Of a DNA stretch of 64,000 bases, positions 25,008 to 32,490 are shown piece by piece. The translations under genes were made by a program, and so were the position numbers. The stretch is taken from contig CATOSI010000001.1 in NCBI GenBank assembly GCA_951812505.1, positions 186,001-250,000 on the forward strand. The letters run 5' to 3'. A model generated the notes under the pieces. It was not told the origin of the DNA, ran no database searches, and worked only from the letters and a program-made list of their open reading frames with translations. This stretch comes from an uncultured Dehalococcoidia bacterium. GTDB lineage: Bacteria; Chloroflexota; Dehalococcoidia; Lucifugimonadales; UBA1123. How positions within the stretch are numbered: the first letter of the stretch is position 1; each line of letters starts with the position of its first letter.

Positions 25008-26753
25008 TTAGTTATCCGAGACCCACCACTCCTCGAACAGCCAGTGTCCGTTCTCAGCGTGCGCCTTGACGCCCTTGATGTTATCGCGGTGAGCGTACAG
25101 GACTGGGTTGTAGGTGAGATATAGCACAGGTACATCCTCAATGAGGATTTCCTGCATCTCTTGGAAGTATTCTTTACGCTTGTCGAAATCCGCTTCGCCT
25201 GCGACGAGATCGAGCAATTCGTCAAGGCGGGGGTTGTTGTAGAATGATTCGTTCCAGACACCGCCGCCTTTGAGCTGTACGTTAATGGAAGCGAAGGCCG
25301 GTCGCGAACCCCAGTTGCTGGATACGAACGGGCAGCAGGGATTCATCCACTGCGCCGTCCAGTAAGTTGATTCGTCATGTGGAAGAACTTCCACGTTGAT
25401 TCCGGCTTCTTTGACGGACTCTTTGAAGGCGAGAGCGACATCCTGCATCTGGTTGAAGTCGGACGTATTCAGTACGACATCAATACCGTCCGGGTAGCCC
25501 GCCGCTGCGAGGAACTCTTTTGCCTTCGCTATGTCCTGTTTGATGATGGGCTGTTCGTCCCAGTAGTACTGGTCGTTTATGCCTACGGGATGGTCATTGG
25601 CCGGATTTCCGCGTCCGAAGAAAGCGGCATCCACCACAAATTGTCTGTCCACGGCGTACTGCATCGCTTTACGCAGGTTCTTGTTTGCAAACAGGGGCTC
25701 TTCCACACCCTGGAACGGCGCGAACTTGTCGTCGCCCTGAAGGTGTTTGTAGCTGGTGTGCATGTCAATGACGCCGACACCCGCTGATGAAGTTTCGGCG
25801 ATGCGAATGTCCGGGTTGCCCGCGAGCGATCCGAGCGAGGAGAGCGGGGGACTCAGTATTACATCTATGGCGCCCGTCTTGAGAGCTTCGACGCGAGTGA
25901 CCGCCTCGGGCATGTAGAAGAATATCACCTGATCGGGGTACGGCCTGTTTTCGCGCCAATAGTCCGGGTAGCGCTCCATGACTGACCGTTCGGTCGGGTT
26001 GTGGTCCTGGAGAGTGAATGGTCCGGAACCGTGCTCGCCAGTAGTGATCTCATCGTTGGTGGTACCGTCCGGGACTATCTTTGCGTGATAGTCTGTCATT
26101 TCACCCATGACGAAGGCGTTGGGTTCGCCGAGTTCCAGAACGACCGTGCTGTCGTCGGGTGTGTTTATCGCGTCAATGAAAGCGATGTTGTCCTTGTGCG
26201 GGGAGGCCGAATCCTCGTGGCGGATGCGGTCGAGCGTGTACTTTATATCCGCTGATGTGAGCGGCTTTCCGTCGTGGAAGGTTATTCCGTCGCGAACCTT
26301 GAATGTGTACTGCGAAAGGTCGTCCGTAGATGACCATGACTCCACGGCCCAAGGGGTGACTTCGCCATCGTACCAGTACGCCACGATGTGGTCGTAATTA
26401 AGTTCGCCATACGGCGCTTCGGCCTGGGCCAGTCCGGCGAGCATTGGGTCGAGCGAGTTAAACGCGATCATCCCGAATCGAATGGTGCCGCCGTAAACGG
26501 GCTCGTCGCTGGGCATGGAGGGAACGGCGGTGACCATTACCTCGACTTCCTTGACGACTTCCTTCTCGACCTCTTTGACGACTTCTACTTCTTTGACGAC
26601 CTCTACGGGTTTTTCAACCTCGACGATCTTCTCGACTTCGACGATCTTCTCGACGACTTCGGGATCCGAGGCGCAAGCAATCGCCGCGATTAATGTCAGT
26701 GACAGTAGCGCGGCGATAAGGACAGCCGATGTTTTCTTTGCTCGTTTGAACAT
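25008..26753 (-). CDS. family 5 extracellular solute-binding lipoprotein (peptide-type)
   Basis: A 581-residue SBP_bac_5 protein (PF00496). The signal peptide ends in AAIACAS, giving a lipidated Cys near residue 27. A linker of about 40 residues rich in Val, Glu and Lys follows (VEKIVEVEKIVEVEKPVEV and so on) before the binding domain, as in many Chloroflexota binding proteins. The binding domain carries the family block YTFKVRDGITFHDGKPLTSADIKYTLDRI. It is the first gene of the minus-strand peptide-importer operon; AGGAG precedes its ATG. The operon has a clear promoter with a palindrome over its -35 box. Ligand unknown; peptides, opines or nickel complexes are all possible. Confidence 0.92.
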   Translation of the reverse strand: MFKRAKKTSAVLIAALLSLTLIAAIACASDPEVVEKIVEVEKIVEVEKPVEVVKEVEVVKEVEKEVVKEVEVMVTAVPSMPSDEPVYGGTIRFGMIAFNSLDPMLAGLAQAEAPYGELNYDHIVAYWYDGEVTPWAVESWSSTDDLSQYTFKVRDGITFHDGKPLTSADIKYTLDRIRHEDSASPHKDNIAFIDAINTPDDSTVVLELGEPNAFVMGEMTDYHAKIVPDGTTNDEITTGEHGSGPFTLQDHNPTERSVMERYPDYWRENRPYPDQVIFFYMPEAVTRVEALKTGAIDVILSPPLSSLGSLAGNPDIRIAETSSAGVGVIDMHTSYKHLQGDDKFAPFQGVEEPLFANKNLRKAMQYAVDRQFVVDAAFFGRGNPANDHPVGINDQYYWDEQPIIKQDIAKAKEFLAAAGYPDGIDVVLNTSDFNQMQDVALAFKESVKEAGINVEVLPHDESTYWTAQWMNPCCPFVSSNWGSRPAFASINVQLKGGGVWNESFYNNPRLDELLDLVAGEADFDKRKEYFQEMQEILIEDVPVLYLTYNPVLYAHRDNIKGVKAHAENGHWLFEEWWVSDN

Positions 26754-26800
26754 GGATTCTCCTTTCGGGGGTTATTGATACGGTTTGTTCTTTCATAAGA

Positions 26801-26827
26801 GAGCGTTCAACAAGTAAGTGAACGCTC
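26801..26827. promoter_or_regulatory. inverted repeat in the leader of the peptide ABC operon
   Basis: GAGCGTTCA (26801-26809) and TGAACGCTC (26819-26827) are perfect complements with a 9-base spacer. The site lies just after the -10 box. The right half is part of a 14-base sequence (GTGAACGCTCGCAT) also found in the LLM promoter at 14345-14358. A TetR- or GntR-type operator is plausible. Confidence 0.5.
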
Positions 26828-26833
26828 GCATTC

Positions 26834-26875
26834 AATATACAGAACTAGACGGACTTGGTCAATTATGACCAAGTC
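26834..26875 (-). promoter_or_regulatory. promoter of the peptide ABC operon with palindrome on the -35 box
   Basis: On the minus strand TTGACC (plus 26857-26862) and TATATT (plus 26834-26839) are 17 bases apart. The -35 box sits inside a 24-base palindrome: GACTTGGTCA (26852-26861), ATTA, TGACCAAGTC (26866-26875). A protein bound there would occlude RNA polymerase. Confidence 0.65.
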
Positions 26876-26911
26876 GAGGGCAGGGCTTTGAATGGACCCG
26901 ACAGAAATGGG

Positions 26912-26946
26912 CGTCCCCGATTCAGGGGACGCCCATTGTACATTCA
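26912..26946 (-). terminator. terminator after the glycine-betaine-type importer operon
   Basis: AATGGGCGTCCCC and GGGGACGCCCATT are perfect 13-base complements with a 6-base loop, about 30 bases after the stop of the binding-protein gene. On the minus strand the stem is followed by TTTCTGT. It isolates the betaine-type operon from the peptide operon promoter. Confidence 0.8.
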
Positions 26947-26975
26947 TGCTTTACGCCAGTCTGTATTGCCGGATA

Positions 26976-28214
26976 CTACTCTTCGGGCCAGCCGTCGGGA
27001 ATTTCTCCCGCCGCAAGTGCAGCATTGATGGCCGCTTCCGCGTCGCTCGATACCCAGCCGCCCCACATGCCGGGGTTGCTGTTCAGCCACCAGAGCGCGG
27101 CGTCATGGGTTGTGGCACCCTCGTTTTCGGCCATCCAAGCAGCGACTTCCTTATAGACGCCGATGTTGAAGTCCCATGCGCGGAGCATTGCCACTACGTC
27201 CGGCGCATTGCCCAGTACGTCAGGATGAACCGCGATGAGTATCGTAGCGTCTTCATAGGCACATGCCTTGGTCGTGAACCAGCACTCGTCGCTGTACGCG
27301 GGCTCTTCCAGACGCACCAGATCCAGCACCAGCGCGGGGTCGTTGGTTCCCCACTGGTAGCCCAGCCAGGGCTCCTGCTTTTCGTACGCGCCGTACAGGT
27401 CGGCGTTGGCGGCCGCGCCGTCTCCGGGGTTGACGACGTGGACGTGATCGTCCAGGCCGTAGCCCGTGATTTGCGCCGCGTTCACAGTTTCGCAGGCCCA
27501 GCCAATGACGCAGGACACCAGCCTGGCCTTCCCGCCGGTTTCAGCCGTCTCGAAGAGCATCTTGTACTGATCGTCCATGAGATCGTCAACGCTGTCGAGG
27601 TCGGGGTACTGTTCCTGGAGATATGCGGGTATTACAAAGGCGGACTGCCAGTCCTTGCCCAGACTTTCCCCAACGGATACGACTTCACCCATGGACTGCG
27701 CTTCCATCCAGGCTTCGTCCTGGTTTGGCAGCCAGATCTCCATGGTTACATGGGAGTCGCCACGGCGCAGGCCCTGGAAGAGGGGCAGGGTGGATCCGAA
27801 GACCACATCCGTAGGATAGCCGTAACCCTCTTCGACAATGTACTGGGCTATGCGGTTCTGCACCTGTGCGCTGGCCCAGTTGAGGTCGCTGAATACAATC
27901 GTCTCTTTGGGGCCTTCGGGGGCCATTACTTCGACGATCTTCTCGACGACAACGGTTTCGCCGGGAACCATGACCTCTTTGACGACTTCCTGATTGACGA
28001 CAACGGTTTCGCCGGGAACCATTACTTCCTTGACGACTTCCTTCTCGATGACGACGGTTTCGCCGGGAACCATTACTTCCTTGACGACTTCCTTTTCGAC
28101 CACGACTTCTTTTTCGATGACCGTCGGCTCAGAGGAGCAGGCGGCGGCGAAGGCCGCTACCACCAGCAGAGCCGCTATCAGGATGAGCGGTTTCTTGAGT
28201 ATATGAACTTTCAT
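26976..28214 (-). CDS. glycine betaine/choline-type binding lipoprotein (OpuAC) with repeated linker
   Basis: A 412-residue OpuAC-domain (PF04069) binding protein. The ATG at 28214 has an AAGGAAA ribosome binding site and starts a signal peptide (MKVHILKKPLILIAALLV) ending in lipobox AAACSS; the longer in-frame start at 28271 lacks this logic. The linker is an almost exact three-fold 17-residue repeat with core EVVKEVMVPGETVV. The binding domain has Trp residues (LNWASAQ, EIWLPNQ, YQWGTNDP) like the aromatic cage for quaternary ammonium ligands. It is the last gene of the tetR-ATPase-permease-binding protein operon. Betaine or choline as ligand is inference from family. Confidence 0.9.
   Translation of the reverse strand: MKVHILKKPLILIAALLVVAAFAAACSSEPTVIEKEVVVEKEVVKEVMVPGETVVIEKEVVKEVMVPGETVVVNQEVVKEVMVPGETVVVEKIVEVMAPEGPKETIVFSDLNWASAQVQNRIAQYIVEEGYGYPTDVVFGSTLPLFQGLRRGDSHVTMEIWLPNQDEAWMEAQSMGEVVSVGESLGKDWQSAFVIPAYLQEQYPDLDSVDDLMDDQYKMLFETAETGGKARLVSCVIGWACETVNAAQITGYGLDDHVHVVNPGDGAAANADLYGAYEKQEPWLGYQWGTNDPALVLDLVRLEEPAYSDECWFTTKACAYEDATILIAVHPDVLGNAPDVVAMLRAWDFNIGVYKEVAAWMAENEGATTHDAALWWLNSNPGMWGGWVSSDAEAAINAALAAGEIPDGWPEE
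27945..28097 (-). repeat. three 51-bp tandem repeats encoding the lipoprotein linker
   Basis: Three in-frame units of 51 bases (27945-27995, 27996-28046, 28047-28097) each encode a 17-residue segment with the core EVVKEVMVPGETVV. The units are nearly identical in DNA, so copy number may vary by slippage. Confidence 0.85.
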
Positions 28215-28267
28215 TGAATTTCCTTTCGTACTTTTTCCTTGTGTGGGACGGATGGTACTCGTTCTAA

Positions 28268-28302
28268 TCACCCTCGCCTTAGCCCTCTCCCATCGAGGGT
28301 GA
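28268..28302. repeat. REP-like palindrome between permease and binding-protein genes
   Basis: TCACCCTCG (28268-28276) and CGAGGGTGA (28294-28302) are perfect 9-base complements around a CCTTAGCCCTCTCCCAT core. It lies in the intercistronic gap of the betaine-type operon and may tune relative expression. One copy in the window. Confidence 0.55.
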
Positions 28303-28315
28303 GGAGACTTCTGCG

Positions 28316-29383
28316 CTAGCCTGAACTTCTTAGCGCATCCTGCCTACTGCGCGCTACCGACTGCGTCAGCCGGTCTATGACTATAGCAAGAAACACTATT
28401 GCAAGTCCTGCGATAGCGCCATTTCCAGGTTGGTTTTTCTGCAAAGCGCGCAATACGTTATCTCCGAGTCCCCCTGCCGCTACCATGCTGGCTATGGTGA
28501 CCATTGCCAGCGCCATCATAGTGGTCTGGTTGATTCCGGCCATGATCGTCGGCAATGCCATCGGTATCTGCACCTTGGTCAGGAGCTGATACGGTGTGGT
28601 CCCGAAGGAACGCGCCGCCTCGACCGCCTCGGAGGAGACCTGTCGGATGCCCAGGTTTGTGAGGCGTATGACGGGCGGCACCGCGTAGATGATTGTGGCG
28701 AAGATTCCGGCAGGCTTACCCAGTCCGAAGAAGAGAATACCTGGCAGCAGATAGACGAAGCTGGGCATAGTCTGCATGGCATCCAGGATGGGACGCATCA
28801 GGTTGTCTGCCATCCTGCTGCGCGCCCCCAGTATTCCCAAGGGCAGACCAATCGTTACGGATATGACCACGGCAACGACCATGAGAGCTATGGTGTCTAT
28901 GGTGTTTGACCAGAGACCCATAAAACCGACGAAAAGCAGCGCGGCCGTCGTAAAGCCGAGCAGACTCCAACGTCCAACTGCGAACGATACCAGCGCCAGT
29001 CCCACCACGACCGCAGGCCACGGGACCCACTTCAGTCCATCCTCTATCCAGACGAGCGCGTAAGTTACGCCGGTGCTCAGTCCGTCGAACAGCCAGCTGC
29101 CTTCTCGCGTTATCCAATCAACGACATCGTCAATCGTGTCGCCGGTTACCTCTCTCACGGTCCTGTCAAGCGTGACGACGTTGCCGCTGGACGTTTGAAT
29201 CTCGGAACTGGAGAGCGTCGTTGGGAAGTCCATGTTGGATCCCCAGATCAGCAGACTTGCCAGGAGCGCCACCAAGAACAGTGCGAGCCCGATAATCCAC
29301 GAATTTCTGAGCATCGACACAATTAGAGAGGCATTGTCTGAATCGGTCTCGGAACTAAAGCGAACATTCTCCAGGCGAGCCAT
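28316..29383 (-). CDS. glycine betaine-type ABC permease (ProW/OpuAB-like)
   Basis: A 355-residue permease. It has a long N-terminal part with a span near residues 30-48 and a 50-residue extracytoplasmic stretch, as in ProW, then a BPD_transp_1 core with about five spans. Core signatures are LGARSRMADNLMRPILDAMQTMPSFVYLLPG and the EAA loop VEAARSFGTTPYQLLTKVQIP. Its start follows the ATPase stop after one base, so they are coupled. It carries the osmolyte across the membrane with the OpuAC protein. Confidence 0.92.
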   Translation of the reverse strand: MARLENVRFSSETDSDNASLIVSMLRNSWIIGLALFLVALLASLLIWGSNMDFPTTLSSSEIQTSSGNVVTLDRTVREVTGDTIDDVVDWITREGSWLFDGLSTGVTYALVWIEDGLKWVPWPAVVVGLALVSFAVGRWSLLGFTTAALLFVGFMGLWSNTIDTIALMVVAVVISVTIGLPLGILGARSRMADNLMRPILDAMQTMPSFVYLLPGILFFGLGKPAGIFATIIYAVPPVIRLTNLGIRQVSSEAVEAARSFGTTPYQLLTKVQIPMALPTIMAGINQTTMMALAMVTIASMVAAGGLGDNVLRALQKNQPGNGAIAGLAIVFLAIVIDRLTQSVARSRQDALRSSG

Positions 29384-29384
29384 T

Positions 29385-30644
29385 TCAGACCTCCAATGAT
29401 CGTTCGGACAGCCCGGCGAGAAGCGTGCCCCTATGTATTTCGCCCACTAGCCGCCCCTCCGAATCGGTCACGGCTATGGGGTGTTCTGAGTGGGCCGCCA
29501 AGGGAACTATCTCGTCCAGATAGGCGTCGGTATTTACGCTCGCGGGGAGTTCAACCGGAACTTGGCTGAGAGTGGTTACTCCCTGTCCGGCAAGCAGTGT
29601 GCAATGTTCCAGGGTTACCGAGCCGACTAAAGTGTGGTCACTCTCGACGATGAACGCTATGCCGCCACCCGTTTGCTGAATAGCGTCGAGAGCGTCGCCC
29701 GGACCCTGCTGCCTGCCGACCACGGAGGCACATTCCTGCAAGACGGACTTGGCCTGAATTACCTTGGACCGGGAGACATCCTTCACGAATTCAGCGACAT
29801 AGTCGTCGGCTGGGCTGGATACTATATCCTGTGGCGAACCCTGCTGGGCAATTTCGCCATCCCGCAGAATGACAATCGTGTCCCCCAACTTCAGCGCTTC
29901 GTCCAGGTCGTGCGTTATGAACACGATGGTCTTGTGAAGTTCGGTCTGCAGGGAGATTAGTTCGTCCTGCATCTCACGACGTATCAGTGGGTCGAGGCCG
30001 CTGAAAGGTTCGTCCATCAGCAGCGCTGGCGAGTCAACCGCCAGAGCGCGGGCGAGGCCGACACGCTGCTGCATGCCGCCACTCATCTCTCTGGGGTAGT
30101 AGGCTTCCCACCCGCTCAGACCCACGGTCTCAATGGCTTCAGAGGCGACCCTGTACCTTTCGGCCCTGTCCATCCCCTGGATTTCGAGTCCGTAAGCGAC
30201 ATTGTCCATTACCGACCGGTGGGGCAGCAGTCCGTAGCTCTGGAATACCATGGCGACCTTGTGGCGTCGGAAATCTATGAGTTCTTCCTGGGTATATTCG
30301 AGAATGTCCTCGCCGTCGAATTCTATCTGCCCCTCTGTGGACTCGATAAGCCTGGTGAGGCAGCGAACGAGCGTTGACTTGCCGCTGCCGGACAGACCCA
30401 TGATGACAAAGATTTCTCCGGCTCTGACCTTGAAGGAAATATCGCGCAAGCCGACGACCAGTCCCAGTTCCTCCTGGATTTCAGACCTACTCTTCGAAGA
30501 GTGAGCCGGAGCGAGCGCGCGTTCAGGGCTATCGCCGAATACTTTCCACAGCCCCGCGACTTTTATTTGGTATTCGGAAGAATCTACGATTTGGAATTCT
30601 CCTCTTCCTTGATTCCGGATACGCCGCCGTTGAAGATCTTCCAC
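29385..30644 (-). CDS. glycine betaine-type ABC ATPase (ProV/OpuAA-like)
   Basis: A 419-residue ATPase with the ProV layout: a KVAGLWKVFGDSPERAL leader, Walker A MGLSGSGKST, signature MSGGMQQRVGLARALA, Walker B ALLMDEPFSGLDP, H-loop FITHDLDEALKLGD, and a C-terminal CBS-type region (SEHPIAVTDSEGRLVGEI) that in OpuA senses ionic strength. The only in-frame start that keeps the conserved leader is the GTG at 30644, which lies 61 bases inside the end of the TetR gene in another frame. That implies coupled translation or an unrecognised start. It energises the ProW-like permease. Confidence 0.88.
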   Translation of the reverse strand: MEDLQRRRIRNQGRGEFQIVDSSEYQIKVAGLWKVFGDSPERALAPAHSSKSRSEIQEELGLVVGLRDISFKVRAGEIFVIMGLSGSGKSTLVRCLTRLIESTEGQIEFDGEDILEYTQEELIDFRRHKVAMVFQSYGLLPHRSVMDNVAYGLEIQGMDRAERYRVASEAIETVGLSGWEAYYPREMSGGMQQRVGLARALAVDSPALLMDEPFSGLDPLIRREMQDELISLQTELHKTIVFITHDLDEALKLGDTIVILRDGEIAQQGSPQDIVSSPADDYVAEFVKDVSRSKVIQAKSVLQECASVVGRQQGPGDALDAIQQTGGGIAFIVESDHTLVGSVTLEHCTLLAGQGVTTLSQVPVELPASVNTDAYLDEIVPLAAHSEHPIAVTDSEGRLVGEIHRGTLLAGLSERSLEV

Positions 30645-31219
30645 AGTTTGCGGCTGTCCCCAACGGGGTATTCTTCGCTGCCAAAGTGGTTCAGTGTGTT
30701 TACGGCCTGTATGAGACCGTAAAATTGCAGAGATGCGGCTTTCAGGTCAACTTCGGGGCTCACTTCACCCTTCTGAACTCCGACGGTCAGCTGCGCTTCG
30801 ATCATGGCGAGGTGCTTGTCAATCGAGGCCTGCATAAGTTGGCGCAGTTCACGGTCGCCGTTCATCAGCACTTCCGCGATAACCATAAATGAAACACCGG
30901 TCAGGGTCGAAGGCGCTACGTTATCGCGCAGCACATGCTCAAGGCGCTTCAACCCTGAGTCGGGGTCTCCGTCTATGAGGTCAATGCGCCGTGTCAGTCT
31001 CAAGTCAATGTCCTCGATGAGACCGGCAAGGATCTGCTTTTTGCCCCTGAAGTGTCGGTATATTGCGCCCTCGCTCACGCCGACAGCGCGCGCCAGACTG
31101 CCGATGGTCAGCGCTTGCATCCCATGTTCAGTTACCGCGAGGCGGGCAGCGTCTATTATTTCGCGCCTTCTTACGCTGGTGGGACGGCGCACTCTCACGA
31201 CCATTTTACGCATATCCAT
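30584..31219 (-). CDS. TetR-family transcriptional regulator
   Basis: A 211-residue regulator with an N-terminal helix-turn-helix (SLARAVGVSEGAIYRHFRGKKQILAGLIEDID, about residues 42-73), typical of TetR proteins, and a helical ligand-binding C-terminus. It is the first gene of the betaine-type importer operon and its end overlaps the ATPase gene, so it most likely controls that operon and itself. An 18-base palindrome fills the spacer of its promoter, a textbook autoregulation site. Ligand unknown. The start could also be ATG 31213 or 31204. Confidence 0.9.
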   Translation of the reverse strand: MDMRKMVVRVRRPTSVRRREIIDAARLAVTEHGMQALTIGSLARAVGVSEGAIYRHFRGKKQILAGLIEDIDLRLTRRIDLIDGDPDSGLKRLEHVLRDNVAPSTLTGVSFMVIAEVLMNGDRELRQLMQASIDKHLAMIEAQLTVGVQKGEVSPEVDLKAASLQFYGLIQAVNTLNHFGSEEYPVGDSRKLWKIFNGGVSGIKEEENSKS

Positions 31220-31239
31220 ATTGAGAGGAATTGAAACCG

Positions 31240-31268
31240 AATATACTTTAAGTGTTCTTAAAGGTCAA
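31240..31268 (-). promoter_or_regulatory. tetR/betaine-type operon promoter with operator in the spacer
   Basis: On the minus strand TTGACC (plus 31263-31268) and TATATT (plus 31240-31245) are 17 bases apart. The spacer is filled by a perfect palindrome CTTTAAG-TGTT-CTTAAAG (31246-31263). It is the probable binding site of the TetR protein encoded next. Confidence 0.75.
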
Positions 31269-31291
31269 TTGTACGAAAATGGTTCTCCGAG

Positions 31292-31300
31292 TGGTATTAT
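31292..31300 (+). promoter_or_regulatory. possible extended -10 promoter for the GTPase gene
   Basis: TGGTATTAT (31292-31300) fits the extended -10 pattern TGnTATTAT, 45 bases before the ATG. No good -35 box at normal spacing. The region is divergent from tetR. Confidence 0.35.
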
Positions 31301-31345
31301 CTCTAAGACAGGAAGTAAATGCGGTATGGGCGGAAGGAGGTTGTT

Positions 31346-32353
31346 ATGCCCACGAATGTACCTCCACAGTACAGAGAGGCCGAGGAGCGATACAGGCAGG
31401 CTTCGACGATACAAGCGAAGATCGCCTCGCTTCAGGAGATGCTCGCCATAATGCCCAAACACAAGGGCACGGACCATCTCAAGGCGCAGTTGCGGTCCAG
31501 ATTGTCCAGGTTGATGGCGGACCTCGAGCAGAGTTCATCTAAAGGGAAGGGAAGCGGCAGGATAGAACCGTTTTCCATGCCCAAGGAGGGCGGAGGTCGC
31601 GCAACGCTGATCGGACCTACGAATGTCGGAAAGTCGCTGCTGCTCAATAAGTCCACCGGAGCCAAGAGCAGGGTGGGGGCGTATGAGCTCAGCACTATAG
31701 AGCCTGTCCCGGGAATGCTCATATATGAGGACGTGCCGATTCAACTGGTAGATACGCCTCCGATTTCCAACCCATCCACCCAGGGACGCCTATATGGGCT
31801 CCTCAGAAACACGGATGTGTTCGTCATCGTGCTGGACCTTTCGATGGACGCGAGCGAGCAGGCAAAGGATGTATCCTTCGCGCTCGAACAGTGGGGATTT
31901 CGGATGCTTGGCAGAGGCGAGGCGCCACCCGAAGACGATCCCTGGCTGAACAAGCCGACAATCATAGTCGCAAACAAGGCCGACATTCCGGGCGCGCTCG
32001 ACCAATATATGTTGATCGAGGAGAGCTTTGGCGATACGTATCCCGTGATCATGGCCAGCGCCGAAGAGAACGTTGGATTCGACGAGATGTCTGAGGAAGT
32101 CTTCGAGGCTCTGAAGGTGATACGGGTTTACACAAAGTCGCCGCGCATAAAGGTCGAGGATTATGTCCCTACGGAACCCCTGGTGCTTCCGATAGGCGCG
32201 ACCGTTATCGAGGCGGCGCAGGGCGTCCACAAGGAAATAGGACAGGGACTCAAGTACGCCGTGCTGTGGGGAGAATCAGGAAAGTTCGACGGTCAGCACG
32301 TGGGTCGCTCGCACCAACTCAGCGACAGGGACATCATAGAGTTGCACACCTGA
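31346..32353 (+). CDS. TGS-domain GTP-binding protein (OBG/DRG-like)
   Basis: A 335-residue GTPase. G1 is GPTNVGKS at about residues 91-98, G3 is DTPP instead of the usual DTPG, G4 is NKAD, and a G5-like SAEE follows. An N-terminal helical arm with MPKHKGTDHLKAQLR resembles DRG proteins, and the C-terminus (VEDYVPTEPLVLPIGATVIEAA) is a TGS domain that contacts ribosomes or ppGpp-type ligands in relatives. GGAGG lies 6 bases before the chosen ATG; an earlier in-frame codon at 31319 lacks this. It is likely a ribosome-associated factor. It stands alone. Confidence 0.85.
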   Translation: MPTNVPPQYREAEERYRQASTIQAKIASLQEMLAIMPKHKGTDHLKAQLRSRLSRLMADLEQSSSKGKGSGRIEPFSMPKEGGGRATLIGPTNVGKSLLLNKSTGAKSRVGAYELSTIEPVPGMLIYEDVPIQLVDTPPISNPSTQGRLYGLLRNTDVFVIVLDLSMDASEQAKDVSFALEQWGFRMLGRGEAPPEDDPWLNKPTIIVANKADIPGALDQYMLIEESFGDTYPVIMASAEENVGFDEMSEEVFEALKVIRVYTKSPRIKVEDYVPTEPLVLPIGATVIEAAQGVHKEIGQGLKYAVLWGESGKFDGQHVGRSHQLSDRDIIELHT

Positions 32354-32392
32354 GGTTAGCGTGGCGCGACTCTAGCTCGATTCCAAAATGGT

Positions 32393-32438
32393 GTCGGCTG
32401 TTCTCAAATGTCCTCATTCCGGACCGGGAACAGCCGAC
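32393..32438. terminator. hairpin between convergent genes
   Basis: GTCGGCTGTTC (32393-32403) and GAACAGCCGAC (32428-32438) are perfect 11-base complements with a 24-base loop. It sits between the convergent GTPase and DUF1800 genes and could terminate both, although the adjoining T runs are short. Confidence 0.5.
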
Positions 32439-32490
32439 GTTGAACCCCAGGTTTTTGCGTTTTCCGGGGGCGCCATATTTCAGGGCTTGA

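Noticed and set aside
27945..28097. Possible CRISPR-like repeat array
   Set aside because: The three 51-bp units are contiguous, in frame and coding, with no spacers.
26892..28217. 441-codon plus-strand ORF opposite the betaine-type lipoprotein
   Set aside because: Its Asp/Phe-rich repeats are only the complement of the lipoprotein linker repeats.
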